Source of the DNA: Forficula auricularia
Lineage: Eukaryota; Arthropoda; Insecta; Dermaptera; Forficulidae
Reading direction: 5' to 3'
DNA length: 64,000 bases
Assembly: GCA_024734495.1 (NCBI GenBank)
Contig: JALMQS010000088.1
Coordinates: 1,116,001 to 1,180,000, forward strand
Position 1 is the stretch's first letter; the number at the start of each line of letters is the position of its first letter. The translations under genes were made by a program, and so were the position numbers. Of this stretch, positions 33,736-45,015 are shown piece after piece. The notes under the pieces are model-generated. The model did no database searches, had not been told where the DNA came from, and saw nothing but the letters and a program-made list of their open reading frames with translations.

Positions 33736-34296
33736 CGAATTTCGTAGCTCCGAAACTTATGGTTGCGAAACACATGGGAGTACATACACACGTACGCACT
33801 GACCATTGGATTTTTTTGCCCCTTTTTAGCCTTTGGTGACCACAATTTCCGGATTTATGTCCTAAATCCCATTTCAAACTATTAAGGGCATCGATTACTT
33901 CTACCTAGATGTCACAAAATGAAATTAACTTTTTTCCTTTCTGAGATACAACCTCTCAAAGAGTCAGGAACCAGGCAGGCGATCGCAATACTTCATATTA
34001 TATTCTATATCATTACCTGATATAGAATATAAATGTGAAAGTATAAATAGGTATAAAAAACTTTGAGAAAAGAAAATCATTCATGATTTTTGTATCTGCA
34101 TTAAAATGCCCACAATAATTCTTTAACAAACAGACAGACATAAAATTCAATCATCTTGGGATTCAGCATAGTCAGTCCATGGGCTTTGTTCTCAACCCAA
34201 GCAAAGAAATTATTAGTAATTATTATTGATGTATATTCTCAGTCACTCAATTAATATCTGTTAGTTTAATTTTAACATTAATAATTCAACAAGCTT
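33736..34296. other. Spacer
   Basis: No gene recognised. A GATATAGAATAT-containing inverted pair lies near 33988-34030. Confidence 0.35.
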
Positions 34297-35135
34297 TTAC
34301 TTTATCCAATGCAAAGCATGGGTAAAGTATTGTAATCGCTCTCGGGGCAAGCGTGGCTTCAAAGGGTCCTCAGGTAAAGACTACGGAACCCATGGACTCA
34401 ATTAAAGTCACAAATTGTAGTATTCAATTAGGTTGAATATTAGCACGTGACGGTTTTGCCAAAAATTACATGGGGTCTCGTCGAGAGGCCAAAAAGTGCG
34501 ATTTTTTCATTTAGTGCGTGCGTATGGATGTATGTATGTATGGATGGATGTATGTATGGATGTATGTATGTATGTTATCGCTTTTTTGGCCCACGATTTT
34601 TTCCACACCGTTGCACCGATTGAAATGAAATTGAAAACCTACCATTAGTTTAACAAAATGAAGCGCTGATTAGTTTTTGGTACATATCGGCCCACAAACA
34701 TTAGTACTTTATTTCGGTACTTTTTAGTTTTTTCTAAATATCTTGAAAATGACTTAACCAATTTTGATGAAATTTAATATCATCATCATTGAGTATACAG
34801 ATCCTAAGACTGGTTTGATGCAACAATCCGTCTCCACTCGACTCTGTCCTCCGCCAGCTGTTTAACCTCTCTAAATGTCTGGCATCCCATATCCCCAATT
34901 ATTTGGTTGAAATATTCTAATCTGGGTCTTCCCCTTCCCCTTTTCTTTCCCACCTCCCCCTCCAAGATATCCCTAAGCAGTCCCCCATGTCTCAGTGTGT
35001 GCCCCATCATCTGACCTCTTCTCTTCTTCAGACTCTTCCACAAGGTTCTTCTTTCTCCGAAATTTAATATCCTAATTAAATACCTTGGGGACCACAAAAA
35101 AGGTTAAATAAAGTTTTTAGTAAAATTATATTTTA
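34297..35135 (-). mobile_element. MITE family N (ACTTTATCCAATGC ends), copy 1, split by RTE
   Basis: Begins with a terminal palindrome ACTTTATCCAATGC..GCATGGGTAAAGT, then TATTGTAATCGCTCTCGGGG. It continues with TGACGGTTTTGCCAAAAATT, CGAGAGGCCAAAAAGTG, a TGTA/GGATG microsatellite (34519-34574) and GCGCTGATTAGTTTTTGGTA. The same order, reversed, is at 42785-43340. The TATTGTAATCG block after a terminal palindrome also occurs in family M, so the two may be related. An RTE fragment is inserted at 34781-35058. Confidence 0.7.
34781..35058 (-). pseudogene. RTE-type 3' end (copy 4), insertion in MITE N
   Basis: A 278-bp, 5'-truncated RTE 3' end encoding GERRTLWKSLKKRRGQMMGH, TLRHGGLLRDILEGEVGKKR, GRPRLEYFNQIIGDMGCQTF and DRVEWRRIVASNQS. 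It is the best-preserved tail in the window, with no stop. It ends TGATGATGAT and is flanked by GAAATTTAATAT on both sides (34769-34780, 35059-35070). The MITE copy at 42785-43340 shows the uninterrupted site. Confidence 0.9.
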
Positions 35136-35327
35136 AAGTACTTTACTCTAGAGTAAGATGGTACTTTTTTAATTTTTTAAATTCTTTAAAATTTATTCAT
35201 TTGAAAGTTTTAATATAGCTCATTTAGCCTTGCTTAAGTAAGAATGGATAGGCTTCTCTCTGTGAAATGCTAAAAATTTGGGAGGAATTTTTATGAGTAA
35301 CCATAGCAACTGCGTTGTTTTCTTATC

Positions 35328-36440
35328 CGTTACCTTTGCTGAAGACAGAGAAATCGATTTTAAACCAAAAATAGCGATTGATTCTCATCTAGTTCTTGAG
35401 GAATAATCATTCTATATTGGATTTTTGACGTTTCGGTTTTTATTAGTAACCATTGCTGAAGATATAGAGAAATCGACTTTAAACCAAAAATAGCGATTGA
35501 TTCTCATCTAGTACTTGAGGAATAATCATTCTATATTGGATTTTTGACGTTTCGGTTTTTATTAGTAACCATTGCTGAAGACATAGAGAAATCGACTTTA
35601 AACCAAAAATAGAGATTGATTCTCATCTAGTACTTGAGGAATAATCATTCTATATTGGATTTTTGACGTTTCGGTTTTTATTAGTAACCATTGCTGAAGA
35701 CATAGAGAAATCGACTTTAAACCAAAAATAGCGATTGATTCTCATCTAGTACTTGAGGAATAATCATTCTATATTGGATTTTTGACGTTTCGGTTTTTAT
35801 TAGTAACCATTGCTGAAGACATAGAGAAATCGACTTTAAACCAAAAATAGCGATTGATTCTCATCTAGTACTTGAGGAATAATCATTCTATATTGGATTT
35901 TTGACGTTTCGGTTTTTATTAGTAACCATTGCTGAAGACATAGAGAAATCGACTTTAAACCAAAAATAGCGATTGATTCTCATCTAGTACTTGAGGAATA
36001 ATCATTCTATATTGGATTTTTGACGTTTCGGTTTTTATTAGTAACCATTGCTGAAGACATAGAGAAATCGACTTTAAACCAAAAATAGCGATTGATTCTC
36101 ATCTAGTACTTGAGGAATAATCATTCTATATTGGATTTTTGACGTTTCGGTTTTTATTGGTAACCATTGCTGAAGACATAGAGGAATCGACTTAAAATCA
36201 AAAATAGCGATTGATTCTCATCTAATACTTGAGGAATAACAATTCTACATTAGGTTTTTGACGTTTCGATTATTATTGGTAACCATTGCTGAAGACATGG
36301 AGGAATCGACTTAAAATCAAAAATAACGATCAATTCTTATCTAATACTAGAGGAATAACCTTATTGCATTTCATTTTTGATGTTTTGACTATTAATGGAA
36401 ACCTCTACTGAAAATGTAGAAGAATCGACTTAAAAATCAA
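35328..36440. repeat. 119-bp tandem array
   Basis: Units start at about 35328, 35447, 35566, 35685, 35804, 35923, 36042, 36161 and 36280. Each contains TAACCATTGCTGAAGACATAG, AAATCGACTTTAAACCAAAAA, GATTGATTCTCATCTAG and GGATTTTTGACGTTTCGG. The central units are almost identical; the outer ones (first and last two) are diverged. Related single or degenerate units occur at 12130-12290, 26336-26560 and 28590-29060. No coding potential. Confidence 0.9.
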
Positions 36441-36980
36441 AAGACTAAATTCTTTTTGGTAAACAACTCAAGCTTGAGTTGTTTGCCATAAAAGAATTTA
36501 GTCTTTTTGATTTTTAAGTCGATTCTTCTACATTTTCAGTAGAGGTTTCCATTAATAGTCAAAACATCAAAAATGGAATTCAATAAGGTTATTCCTCTAG
36601 TATTAGATAAGAATCGATCGTTATTTTTGATTTTAAGTCGTTTCCTCCATGTCTTCAGCAATGGTTACCAATAATAATCGAAACGTCAAAAACCTAATGT
36701 AGAATTGTTATTCCTCAAGTATTAGATGAGAATCGATGGCTATTTTTGATTTTAAGTCGATTCCTCTATGTCTTCAGCAATGGTTACCAATAAAAACCGA
36801 AACGTCAAAAATCCAATGTAGAATGGTTATTCCTCGACTCTTAAATGAGAATTATTTTTGAATTAATTTCAATATGAACTACAAATTTCAAGTGATATCT
36901 GATTAATAATAAAGGAACAAACATATTAATATTTCAAATGAATTTGGATAAAGTTTAGCAACGATCCGTTGCAGTTTATT
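36441..36980. repeat. Inverted arm of the 119-bp repeat palindrome
   Basis: The centre CAACTCAAGCTTGAGTTG at about 36462-36479 is a perfect palindrome. From there the right arm repeats the left arm inverted (AAAAGACTAAATTCTTTT, TCGATTCTTCTACATTTTCA, then two to three 119-bp units in reverse). It ends in AATTTGGATAAAGTTTAGCA..GATCCGTTGC, the block also found in Helitron B near 12015-12045 and at 42731-42765. Confidence 0.85.
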
Positions 36981-37394
36981 TTTATTTGAGATAGTAGTTG
37001 AAAATAATTCGTTTATATCAATGTCAAAAATATTAATTGAATGATTTTATTTGACTTAAATGAGATAGGGAATTAATAGATATAAATATTAAATCATGTG
37101 TAATTGGAGATATAACCACCCATTTTGAAAATCGGCTGGTTTTGACACCACGAATGTTTTTAACAGCCAAATATATTCATAAAATTAAAGATGAGAAAAA
37201 TATAAAAATTCGAATGAAACGTAACGTTGACTTATAACATGAAAATACCAGAATATCAGATTTTAAAATGTGTCAATTAAGAAATGCAGTCGATTTAAAT
37301 ATTTCGCGTGGGAAGAGGTTTTTTTTTGTTTTAGTAATTTTTTCCTCCCCTAATTCTGAAAAAAAATAAACATTTTTTATTTATTACACGTAAC

Positions 37395-37572
37395 ACTAAC
37401 AACTTCATTAACCAACAAAAAATGTTTAACAATTTCAAATACTACCTACTTCGACCCCGAGGCCCGAAGGTTTCACCATCGAGTGTCCTTTTTTAAAATT
37501 TTTTTTTACATATTTTTTCTTGAGCCTTTATTTTAGTAATGGAAAAAAATTAAGAAAAACCCCTCATATTTT
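37395..37572. repeat. Dispersed repeat, pair with 20869-21060
   Basis: Same block order as the 20869 copy; it includes TTTCACCATCGAGTGTCC, also seen at 18862. Confidence 0.6.
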
Positions 37573-37751
37573 ACAAAAAAAAAAATACTAAGGTATTAAA
37601 TAACATAGAACTGTGAGCTCACTATAAAAATAAATAAATAAATAAAATTCATATAAATTAATAATTTGTATTTGTTTGGGGTAATCATATGAAAATGTGG
37701 AATTTATATCTAATAAAGTGGTACACAGGACTTCTGTATTCAGTTTTACTT

Positions 37752-37785
37752 AGGGAAAGTGGTGTAGGTTTTAGGTGAAACATGA
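37752..37785 (+). repeat. Dispersed GGTGTTGG..GGTGAAACAT motif, copy 3
   Basis: GGTGTAGGTTTTAGGTGAAA then CATGATATTAATTAATAA. Confidence 0.55.
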
Positions 37786-38228
37786 TATTAATTAATAAAG
37801 TAAAGGGAGTATAGTTTCACAGTGAATTCAGGGTGAAATATAAACAACCGGGATGGAGGGACAGCCCTAGACTATTTGAAAAATCCGGCTTATTTCAAAT
37901 AGCCCCATCATTTTGTAATATACCTGATCTGATTAAGAAAAACCCAAAAGATTGTAATCTATTAAATCCGAGATTGAATGAATTATTTTTAATTATGTCA
38001 GAAAGGTTGTTTTTTACCCCCCCCCTCCCTATTAAAAATCTAACCCAAATTCCAATAATAACAATCCAGGCCAACTGGCTACCCTGTTAGGTAAATTCCT
38101 CTGACTTAGGAAAGCACGCTAAATATTTCACTCGAAGATTTAAATCTTCATTTGCAAAATTTCGGTGTCTAGTGATTTAAACATAAATGAATAATCCATT
38201 CATTCTCGTATCTGATAGATAAAACCCT

Positions 38229-38356
38229 AGGGGTGAACCGTGACCTAATATCGTGTAAACCTACTTCCACTTCCACTTTCATTTCCAAGTAGAAGTAGGG
38301 GCATTATCTAATGAATTTCAGAATAATTCCACATAATTCCAATCGCGATTCACCCA
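38229..38356. mobile_element. MITE family G (AGGGGTGAACCG ends), short copy
   Basis: Left end AGGGGTGAACCGTGACC; right end reverse-complements to TGGGTGAATCGCGATTGG. The interior has CTACTTCCACTTCC..TTCCAAGTAGAAGTAGG. The longer copy at 56223-56953 has the same ends and CTACTTCCATTTG interior. Confidence 0.6.
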
Positions 38357-39913
38357 TCGTAGAAACCTGTTGTGATTTGTTTAGAAAATATATATCTATT
38401 TCTATAGGTAACTTAAGCTTTCATCTACTTGATTATTTGGAAAATTATCTAGCATTTCCCACGAAGGGATAAAATTATTTTTGGCTTCCTCATTTCTTCA
38501 AAATATTACGGTTAAATTTTGAAGAAGTTTTGAAATAATTTGATACATACCGTAAAATAAGTTTACATTATATGTATTCAATGAATATTCAATTATTTTT
38601 AGTTGCAATAATTCTTACAAAAATAAAAAAAGATGTTTCTCAGCTTGTTATATAATAATGTTCGCTCGCATTTCCAGCAGATTTTATTTATTTGTTTATT
38701 ATACTATACTTTCGTTTTTAAACATTTAGCGAATTTTCTTTTGCTATATTGCAATTTCCAAATACAATATCTTCTGCTTAGATCTGAATTCTTGGAGATT
38801 GCTGGGATATTATAAAACGCGATCTCGAAGACAAGGCTGATGAAATTTTATATGAAAGCGACCCCTTGCCCCCCCCCTCCTCTCTTTTAAAGAAGGAGTT
38901 GCGGGCGATGACCGGTCAACTCAATGGTCTCTGCTTCCTCCTCTTCTCTTTTGCACCTCTCGTTCAACCCTTTGACCCTTATCCTTTCTCGTAAGGCCCT
39001 AACCTTGGCAACCCTAAGTGAGACATGATATATAGTAGTACTCGCCTTTCAAATGGCTTGTCATAAGTGGGACCAATTTTATTTCTTTTAAAATATTATT
39101 TTGTCATATCCCATTTAACGGTTTTTTATTTCCATTTTACTTAAAAGGGGACGGAGTCAAAAAGACATTTTTCAAAATATAAATCATTTTTCATTTGGAA
39201 ATTCGCTCTTTATTTCTCTCTTTTTCACTGAAAAAAATACAATTTTATATTCTTTTAAGTATATTTTTCTGTCTGTTTGGGTGTTGTTCTTGTAGTCGAA
39301 TTTCGACCTATAAATATAGTGCCAATTTCCTTGAAATTTATTTATTTATTGAGATTTTAATATGAAGTCATAATATAGGCATAAATAAACAATTTTTATT
39401 TAAGTTTTATAATTAAATACTACCGTATATCTAGCGACCCGAGTCTTGGAAAATTCTTCACTTTTTTCTTAATTAATATATGTGCTGTGGGCGATTCTTT
39501 CATTAGAATCCGATCGAGAAAATAACTAAAAGGGTGTGGATAGAATTATCTATCTTCTTCCTTTATATGGCGAAGGAAACGCAAGTCAAGACATTTTCAG
39601 ACTATTAAAGATTCAATTTTTAATTTTTATTATTCTAGGAATGGCCTTTTGCTCTTGGGTCAAAATTATACTCGTTGTAGAGAGAGCATATATTTAATTG
39701 AACTTAAGTAAAATTCAGTCAATAATGTGAAAAAAAAATACTTATTACTGGCGAACGTACTTGGTCGTGAAAAACTTTTACTTTTTTCTTCATTTTTATC
39801 TTTCAATAGAAAAATTAAATTCATAACAAGAAATCGTCTTAGAAAGTTCGTTCTGTAGCAACATTTTTATATTTTCAATGCGGAGAACTGTTTAGATTTT
39901 GGGCTATCTAAGC
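38357..39913. other. AT-rich non-coding stretch
   Basis: No gene or assigned repeat; a C-rich run occurs near 38871-38883. Confidence 0.35.
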
Positions 39914-40149
39914 CAGTGTTTCTCAATCTGTGTGCCGCGAGAGATTGTCAAATGTGCCGATAGCGTTTTTACAAATAATTAAATTTCATGGGTTTTGAAT
40001 CTTTGAAATAGTATTTGTAATTACTTCATTTTTTTTTGTATCATACAACTTTTACTTTTTTTTATATATATATACTAGTATTTAGGTATGCTGCAAATGA
40101 TTCCAGATATTTTTAGTGTGCCATCAACCAAAAAGGTTGAGAAACACTG
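39914..40149. mobile_element. hAT-type MITE, 236 bp
   Basis: Left end CAGTGTTTCTCAATCTGTGT then GCCGCGAG; right end reverse-complements to CAGTGTTTCTCAACCTTTTT. The flanking 8-mers (ATCTAAGC, ACCTAATT) agree at 5 of 8. No ORF. Confidence 0.75.
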
Positions 40150-40716
40150 ACCTAATTTAATCAATTTCAGTGGATATTGCCGATGTCAGCGGACTTAAAA
40201 TTTCTAATTAAATCACTGATACAAAATGAAAGTAAAAGTGAGGAGCAAAGGGGGTGGATTCCTTAGAAAAAAATTTTAATAAAGCAAATTATTAAAAATA
40301 AAAAAAATTGTACATAACACAACCATAACTCAACAAAAAGAAACATATCCTTGATTTCTTGGTTTTTAGGCCTTTTCCTGGGGCTGGCTATTCGAAAAGG
40401 GATTCAAGTTATTTTTGGTTCCATCCCATAATTGCTTTTTCAATTTTGAAAAATCTTTGATTTAATTGGGTGCATACTGTAAAATAAGTTTATATTTTAC
40501 ATTTTTGTAATAACTCGAATTTTAATAAATTACGATTTTGAACTCAGAAAATTTTGCATTGGAAAACATTATCTATCAGGACTTCAATCTATTGGACTGA
40601 CAACGTGGGTTTCGGAATAAACTAGAAGCTTAATTAATGCACTACACAGCTAACGCTAGTAGCACAAAGTTCTAAACTATATAGTAACTATATAGATTCT
40701 TGAGATCTATAGTTAC

Positions 40717-41356
40717 TAGGGTGGTCCTGATTTTGAGTATTTTCGAATTTTTTGCTGACAAGGGCTCATATGGTTCGAAATAAATAAAAAAATATCCCCC
40801 AAATTTCAGGTCTCTATCTCAATTATAACCTGTGCCTCCAGCGATGTAAGTTTCTCATCTAAATAACATGGGGTTTTTGCCATTGAAAGATCAATTATTT
40901 ATTCTGGTTAAAGTAATTTTTCAAAAATTTGAAACTCTAGAATTTATTCTTATAATAGTAGCTATCCCTCAGAATTTTTACGGATTTTTAGCTATTATAA
41001 TTCTGAAGTCTATAACGAAGAAACTCTAAGATATAGCAGTATTTTATCTAGCTGTAATTCCAAATTTATATAAGGAAAAAATCTGTAATAATTCTTATGG
41101 ATAGCTAGTTTTATAAGGATAAAGTCGACAGAGTTTCATATCTTTTGAACCATTACTTTGGCCGGAATAAAAAAATCGCCATTTTAATATCAAAAACCCC
41201 ATGTTATTTAGAAGGGAAACTTACATCGCTGGGGGCACAGGTTATAATTGAGATAGAGACTTGAAAATTGGGGAATATTTTTATATATTTATTTCGAACC
41301 ATATGAGCCCTTGTCAGCGTAAAAATTCGAAAATACCCAAAATAAGGACCATCCTA
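40717..41356. mobile_element. Giant foldback element with TAGGGTGGTCCT ends
   Basis: Left end TAGGGTGGTCCTGATTTTGA; right end reverse-complements to TAGGATGGTCCTTATTTTGG. The arms pair over about 165 bases at high identity (AAGGGCTCATATGGTTCGAA, ACCTGTGCC..CAGCGATGTAAG, ACATGGGGTTTTTG) and then more loosely to a centre near 41035. It lies within AACTATATAGTAACTATATA / its reverse complement (about 40675 and 41368). No ORF. Confidence 0.75.
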
Positions 41357-41458
41357 ATATAGAGTCTATATAGTTACTATATAGTTAAAAACTTGCTGCT
41401 TCTAGGGAAACAATTGAACGTTTTCTAATTAGCTTAATGGTATACAATCTTTATAATC

Positions 41459-41518
41459 AGACTAATAGACGACCCGACCCTAACCTTTCCCTCGACTCGT
41501 TGGCCCATCGAAGATTAA
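41459..41518 (+). pseudogene. Tiny Jockey relic
   Basis: The plus strand reads RLIDDPTLT, then in another frame LDSLAHRR. This is exactly the segment found in the Jockey copies at about 23180-23120 (minus) and 7320-7600 (plus). Only about 60 bp survive. Confidence 0.55.
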
Positions 41519-41892
41519 TAAATTCATATACTTGTTAAATAAATATTTATGTGCACAGTCGTTAATAATTAATTAATTTAGTATCCGCTAATAGCCATAG
41601 CATTGGCTAAGTGGTTAATTTATTTAGTCTATCCTGTATAGTAGTGCATTGACATAATAGAAAACTCTAGCGTCGCCTGCGAGTGGCAAGTATGCATTCT
41701 AATGGAACGACCTGTCTTCCGGGTTGCATCTTTAGGTTCTAAATATTTATTAAAAAATATTTGATTATTTATTCAATTTTTTAAAATTTAAATAATTTTT
41801 AAAGCAGAAAATGAGTATCTCTTTTTGAAAAAAAGATGGAATTTTTTCAAAAATACAACTCGCGGGGATAACCGAATGATTTATTTAAATAA

Positions 41893-42097
41893 TTTAATTT
41901 ATCTGGTCTTAATTTCTTTGATATTGGTTGAAATATTTTTGTATTGTATTATCAGAAAGTTCGTCTCTCAGGAGTTGAACCCAGGTACTAACACTCTAGC
42001 CGGGCATGTTATTACCTGGGTTCAACTCCTGGGGGGACGAACCTCTGATAATGCAAAACAAAAATATTTCAACCAATATCAAAAAAATTAAATTTTT
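41893..42097. repeat. Foldback with tRNA-like B box in both arms
   Basis: Left arm (about 41893-41992) and right arm (about 42008-42097) pair over ~90 bases. They share GATATTGGTTGAAATATTTT / AAAATATTTCAACCAATATC, and GAGTTGAACCCAGGTA / TACCTGGGTTCAACTC. GGGTTCAACTCC is B-box-like. The tail after it (GGGGACGAACCTCTGATAAT) resembles that of the unit at 6270-6300. The 88-codon ORF across the palindrome is not a real gene. Confidence 0.75.
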
Positions 42098-42723
42098 TCA
42101 TAAATAATTTTTGCCTTAGTATTTAAGAATTAGATTCAAGCTTTAATCGGTATGCCCGGGAGATCTCGCTTACTTTCTGAATGGCTCTAGTATTGAATCC
42201 ACTCCATATTTTCATGATTAATTTTATCTTCTATGTCATATGTGGGTCTCGTTTCTGTGCTTTGAAATTTAGAGAAAATTTGAGAGTATGAGGTCGAAGA
42301 ATTAGTCAGTTAGTTTCTTCAAAGGTAAAAAAATGAGGTTAATTTAGGTAACATAGTTTGCTGATTATTTCTTTTTGAGATGCCAATTTTTTTCTTTTTC
42401 TGAACCACTTGAATATATTCTTTTAGACGTAAGTAAACGAGAGTACAAAACTATTAATTTATAACAAATAAGCAAGTAAACAAAAGAAATTGTTAAAATT
42501 TGGGACATTAGGAGAATCCCCATCCAAAGACAGCGTCGACATCTATGTCTATAAGTGGCCGTTAGAAGGCGTAGTTTCGCATCTGCCTTGATAACCAAGT
42601 TAACAGTAATTTGACGTTAATCTACTACCGCAAGCAGCCGTAACATGACGTTAAGATGACTAAAAAAATTCTAATTGATGAAAGATCTAATTGGTTTAAT
42701 ATTTTTTTATTTGATGTCGTATA
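42098..42723. other. Spacer
   Basis: No gene or assigned repeat recognised. Confidence 0.35.
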
Positions 42724-43345
42724 AAATAAACTGCAACGGATCGTTGCTAAACTTTATCCAAATTCATTTGAAATATTAATATGTTCTAGAGTAAAGTACT
42801 TTAAAATATAATTTTACTAAAAACTTTATTTAACCTTTTTTGTGGGTCCCAAGGTATTTAATTAGGATATTAAATTTCATCAAAATTGGTTAAGTCATTT
42901 TCAAGATATTTAGAAAAAACTAAAAAAGTACTGAAAGAAAGTACTAATGTTTGTGGACCGATATGTACCAAAAACTAATCAGCGCTTCATTTTGTTAAAA
43001 TACTGGTAGGTTTTCAATTTCAATTCATTCGGTGCAACGGTGTGGAAAAATTCGTGGACGAAAAAAACGATAACACACACACACACACACATACACACAT
43101 ACATCCGCACATACATCCGCACGCACTTCCAAAAAAAAAATGGCACTTTTTGGCCTCTCGGCGAGATCCCAGGTAATTTTTGGCAAAACCGTCACGTGCT
43201 TAAATTCAATCTCAATTTGTGACCTTAATTGAGTCCATGGGTTCCGTAGTCTTTACCTGAGGACTCTTTGAAGTCGCGCTTGCCGCGAGAGCGATTCCAA
43301 TACTTTCTCCCATGCTTCGCATTGGATAAAGTAAAAATAATTTTA
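42724..43345 (+). mobile_element. MITE family N, copy 2 (uninterrupted), with satellite-linked flank
   Basis: Starts in AAACTGCAACGGATCGTTGC then AAACTTTATCCAAATTC (also in Helitron B and 36930-36980). It follows with the N-family body in the order opposite to 34297-35135, and ends TCCCATGCTTCGCATTGGAT then AAAGTAAA. The microsatellite position here is CA/CATC repeats (43073-43125) in place of TGTA/GGATG. It shows the empty site for the RTE insertion at 34781. Confidence 0.7.
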
Positions 43346-44111
43346 TGAATGTTGTTCATTTTTTATGTAGATTTAGGAAATGGAATAAAAATATTGGTTT
43401 CTATTTAAAAAACAGAACATGACCTTGAAATACCCTTGAAAGCTTGTTCTAGTACGGCAAACAATAGTGTAGTTTAGTTTCCTCTTGAAATAAATAAACT
43501 TTTATTTGAAACTTTTTTTCATATAATGCACTGTTTTTGGGTTATAAGACTGTCTCAAGATAAAAAAACTCACCCGGTATATATATGTACATGTACATAC
43601 ATATAATTACGGATTATTCTTAATGAAAAGAATTAGTTAAATTATATATTTATTATAATTATAACATAAATTTGTCACTCTAAAATAATTAAAAATACTT
43701 CAAATACTATGTAAATCTTGATGAATTACAATATGTATGATGTACCATATGTATTACATAATTCAGGTTAGTTTTTAAAAACTTGCCTGAATATATATAT
43801 ATGTATATGTACCTATCTACAGGAACAGGGGTAACCCAAAAAGACCCGGAGACACTGTCGGGAGATGTAGGTAGAGTTTTCTGTTCTGTATGAGCGTTCG
43901 AGTGAAATTCTCTAGCAGTGAGATAGAGTTTGGAACGCGTAGAGCGGACATAGGTACATACATATATAAATAGGTACATACAGAGGCAGGCACAAATGCG
44001 CTTTAGTATTATAGGATTATTTTAGTCAAACATATAACATCTAATCGTGTCTGAAGTCCTGCTTATATACCCGACTTATTACTTCCATTATCATAAGATT
44101 GCCCATGAGTG
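43346..44111. other. Spacer with TA-rich microsatellite
   Basis: No gene supported; a (TA)n run lies near 43794-43806. Confidence 0.35.
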
Positions 44112-44337
44112 TTCATTATGTTAAGACCATTTTTTGAGCATTTAAACAGCATTCTTTAGCTTTTGGACCAGTATTTGGCATACATTCTAAAAATCTCTCT
44201 ATTTCACCATTTTCACGTATATATATAAGCTGATCGATTTGTGCATTAATATCAAGCGTAGAATCTACAAAGATTCCAAAATACTTAGTGTTTTGAACTT
44301 CATTAAAAATTTGTTGTGATATTTTATCACGAATCAA
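44112..44337 (-). pseudogene. ZMYM-type hAT transposase fragment
   Basis: The 73-residue minus-strand reading contains KYFGIFVDSTLDINAQIDQL, then YIRENGEIERFLECMPNTGP. This matches the block in ZMYM1-like/hAT-dimerisation transposase proteins (DUF4371 region) where a VDSTxDxxxxDQL motif precedes the FI/ERFL segment. The Asp in VDST is a catalytic-domain residue of hAT enzymes. Intact proteins of this family are several hundred residues long, so only a scrap remains. It is the only hAT coding piece seen here and might mark the source family for the non-autonomous hAT elements, which is inference. Confidence 0.7.
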
Positions 44338-44340
44338 TTT

Positions 44341-45015
44341 TCTTAAGAAACTTTTTGTTTAACAATTTAATAATTACTTATTTTTGTTCAACACTTTAAC
44401 AATTATTATAATTACTTTACTGAAATTTGTTCATACTTTCACAGTAAAACTAAGCCAAATCGATTTAATCGTTAAACAAAAAAGTTACATAGATACATAT
44501 GAATGTACGTAAATTTAATTTATAAACGTTCTTTTCTAACGGTATTTTATGTAGGTACGTAATTTTTTTTTAAATACATTAAAATGTTCAATTTGATTTG
44601 TAAAATGTTCATTTTGAAGTATAAAACCTGTATCAGCCTGATAGATAATAATTTTCCACTTAGCCAGGCGCATTGTAAAATGCCGGCACTTTTGCTCTTT
44701 TTTTAATTTCGCCTATTATATGGTATATCTAATCTGAATAAAATCTTGCTGAATGTCAATATGATAAACATTAATCGCTAAAGCGAATAATTGCAATGTT
44801 AGTGTGCTTGTCCCTGATGCTAACCATGATCTGTCTGTCTTCTTGCTCTCTCTGCTCCTGTCGCTGTCTCTGTCTCTGTCTCTTTCGTTGACCCGCACTC
44901 TTTCTCTCTCCTTCTCCCCAGTCTAATCAATAGCTGCTTGAGAGCATAGAACAAAGACAGTAATCTCTCTATAGAACTTCCCAAGTGTCCGTTGATCCGT
45001 CCATCTGTCCAGGCA
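44341..45015. other. Spacer with CT-rich tract
   Basis: No gene supported. A tandem CTGTCT-type tract lies at about 44830-44915. Confidence 0.4.

Larger units (their letters stand above)
36981..38228. other. Mostly AT-rich spacer with a dispersed repeat
   Basis: Contains the repeat at 37395-37572 and the short motif at 37752. An 85-codon ORF (37833-38090) has no recognisable family. Confidence 0.35.

Noticed and set aside
35328..36440. Hammerhead ribozyme in the 119-bp satellite (CTGAAGACATAG..GAAATCGAC)
   Set aside because: CUGAAGA and GAAA are present but the sequence between cannot form stem II and no UH cleavage site pairs correctly.
41825..42091. 88-codon ORF
   Set aside because: It reads through both arms of a palindrome with tRNA-like sequence and is not protein-coding in nature.
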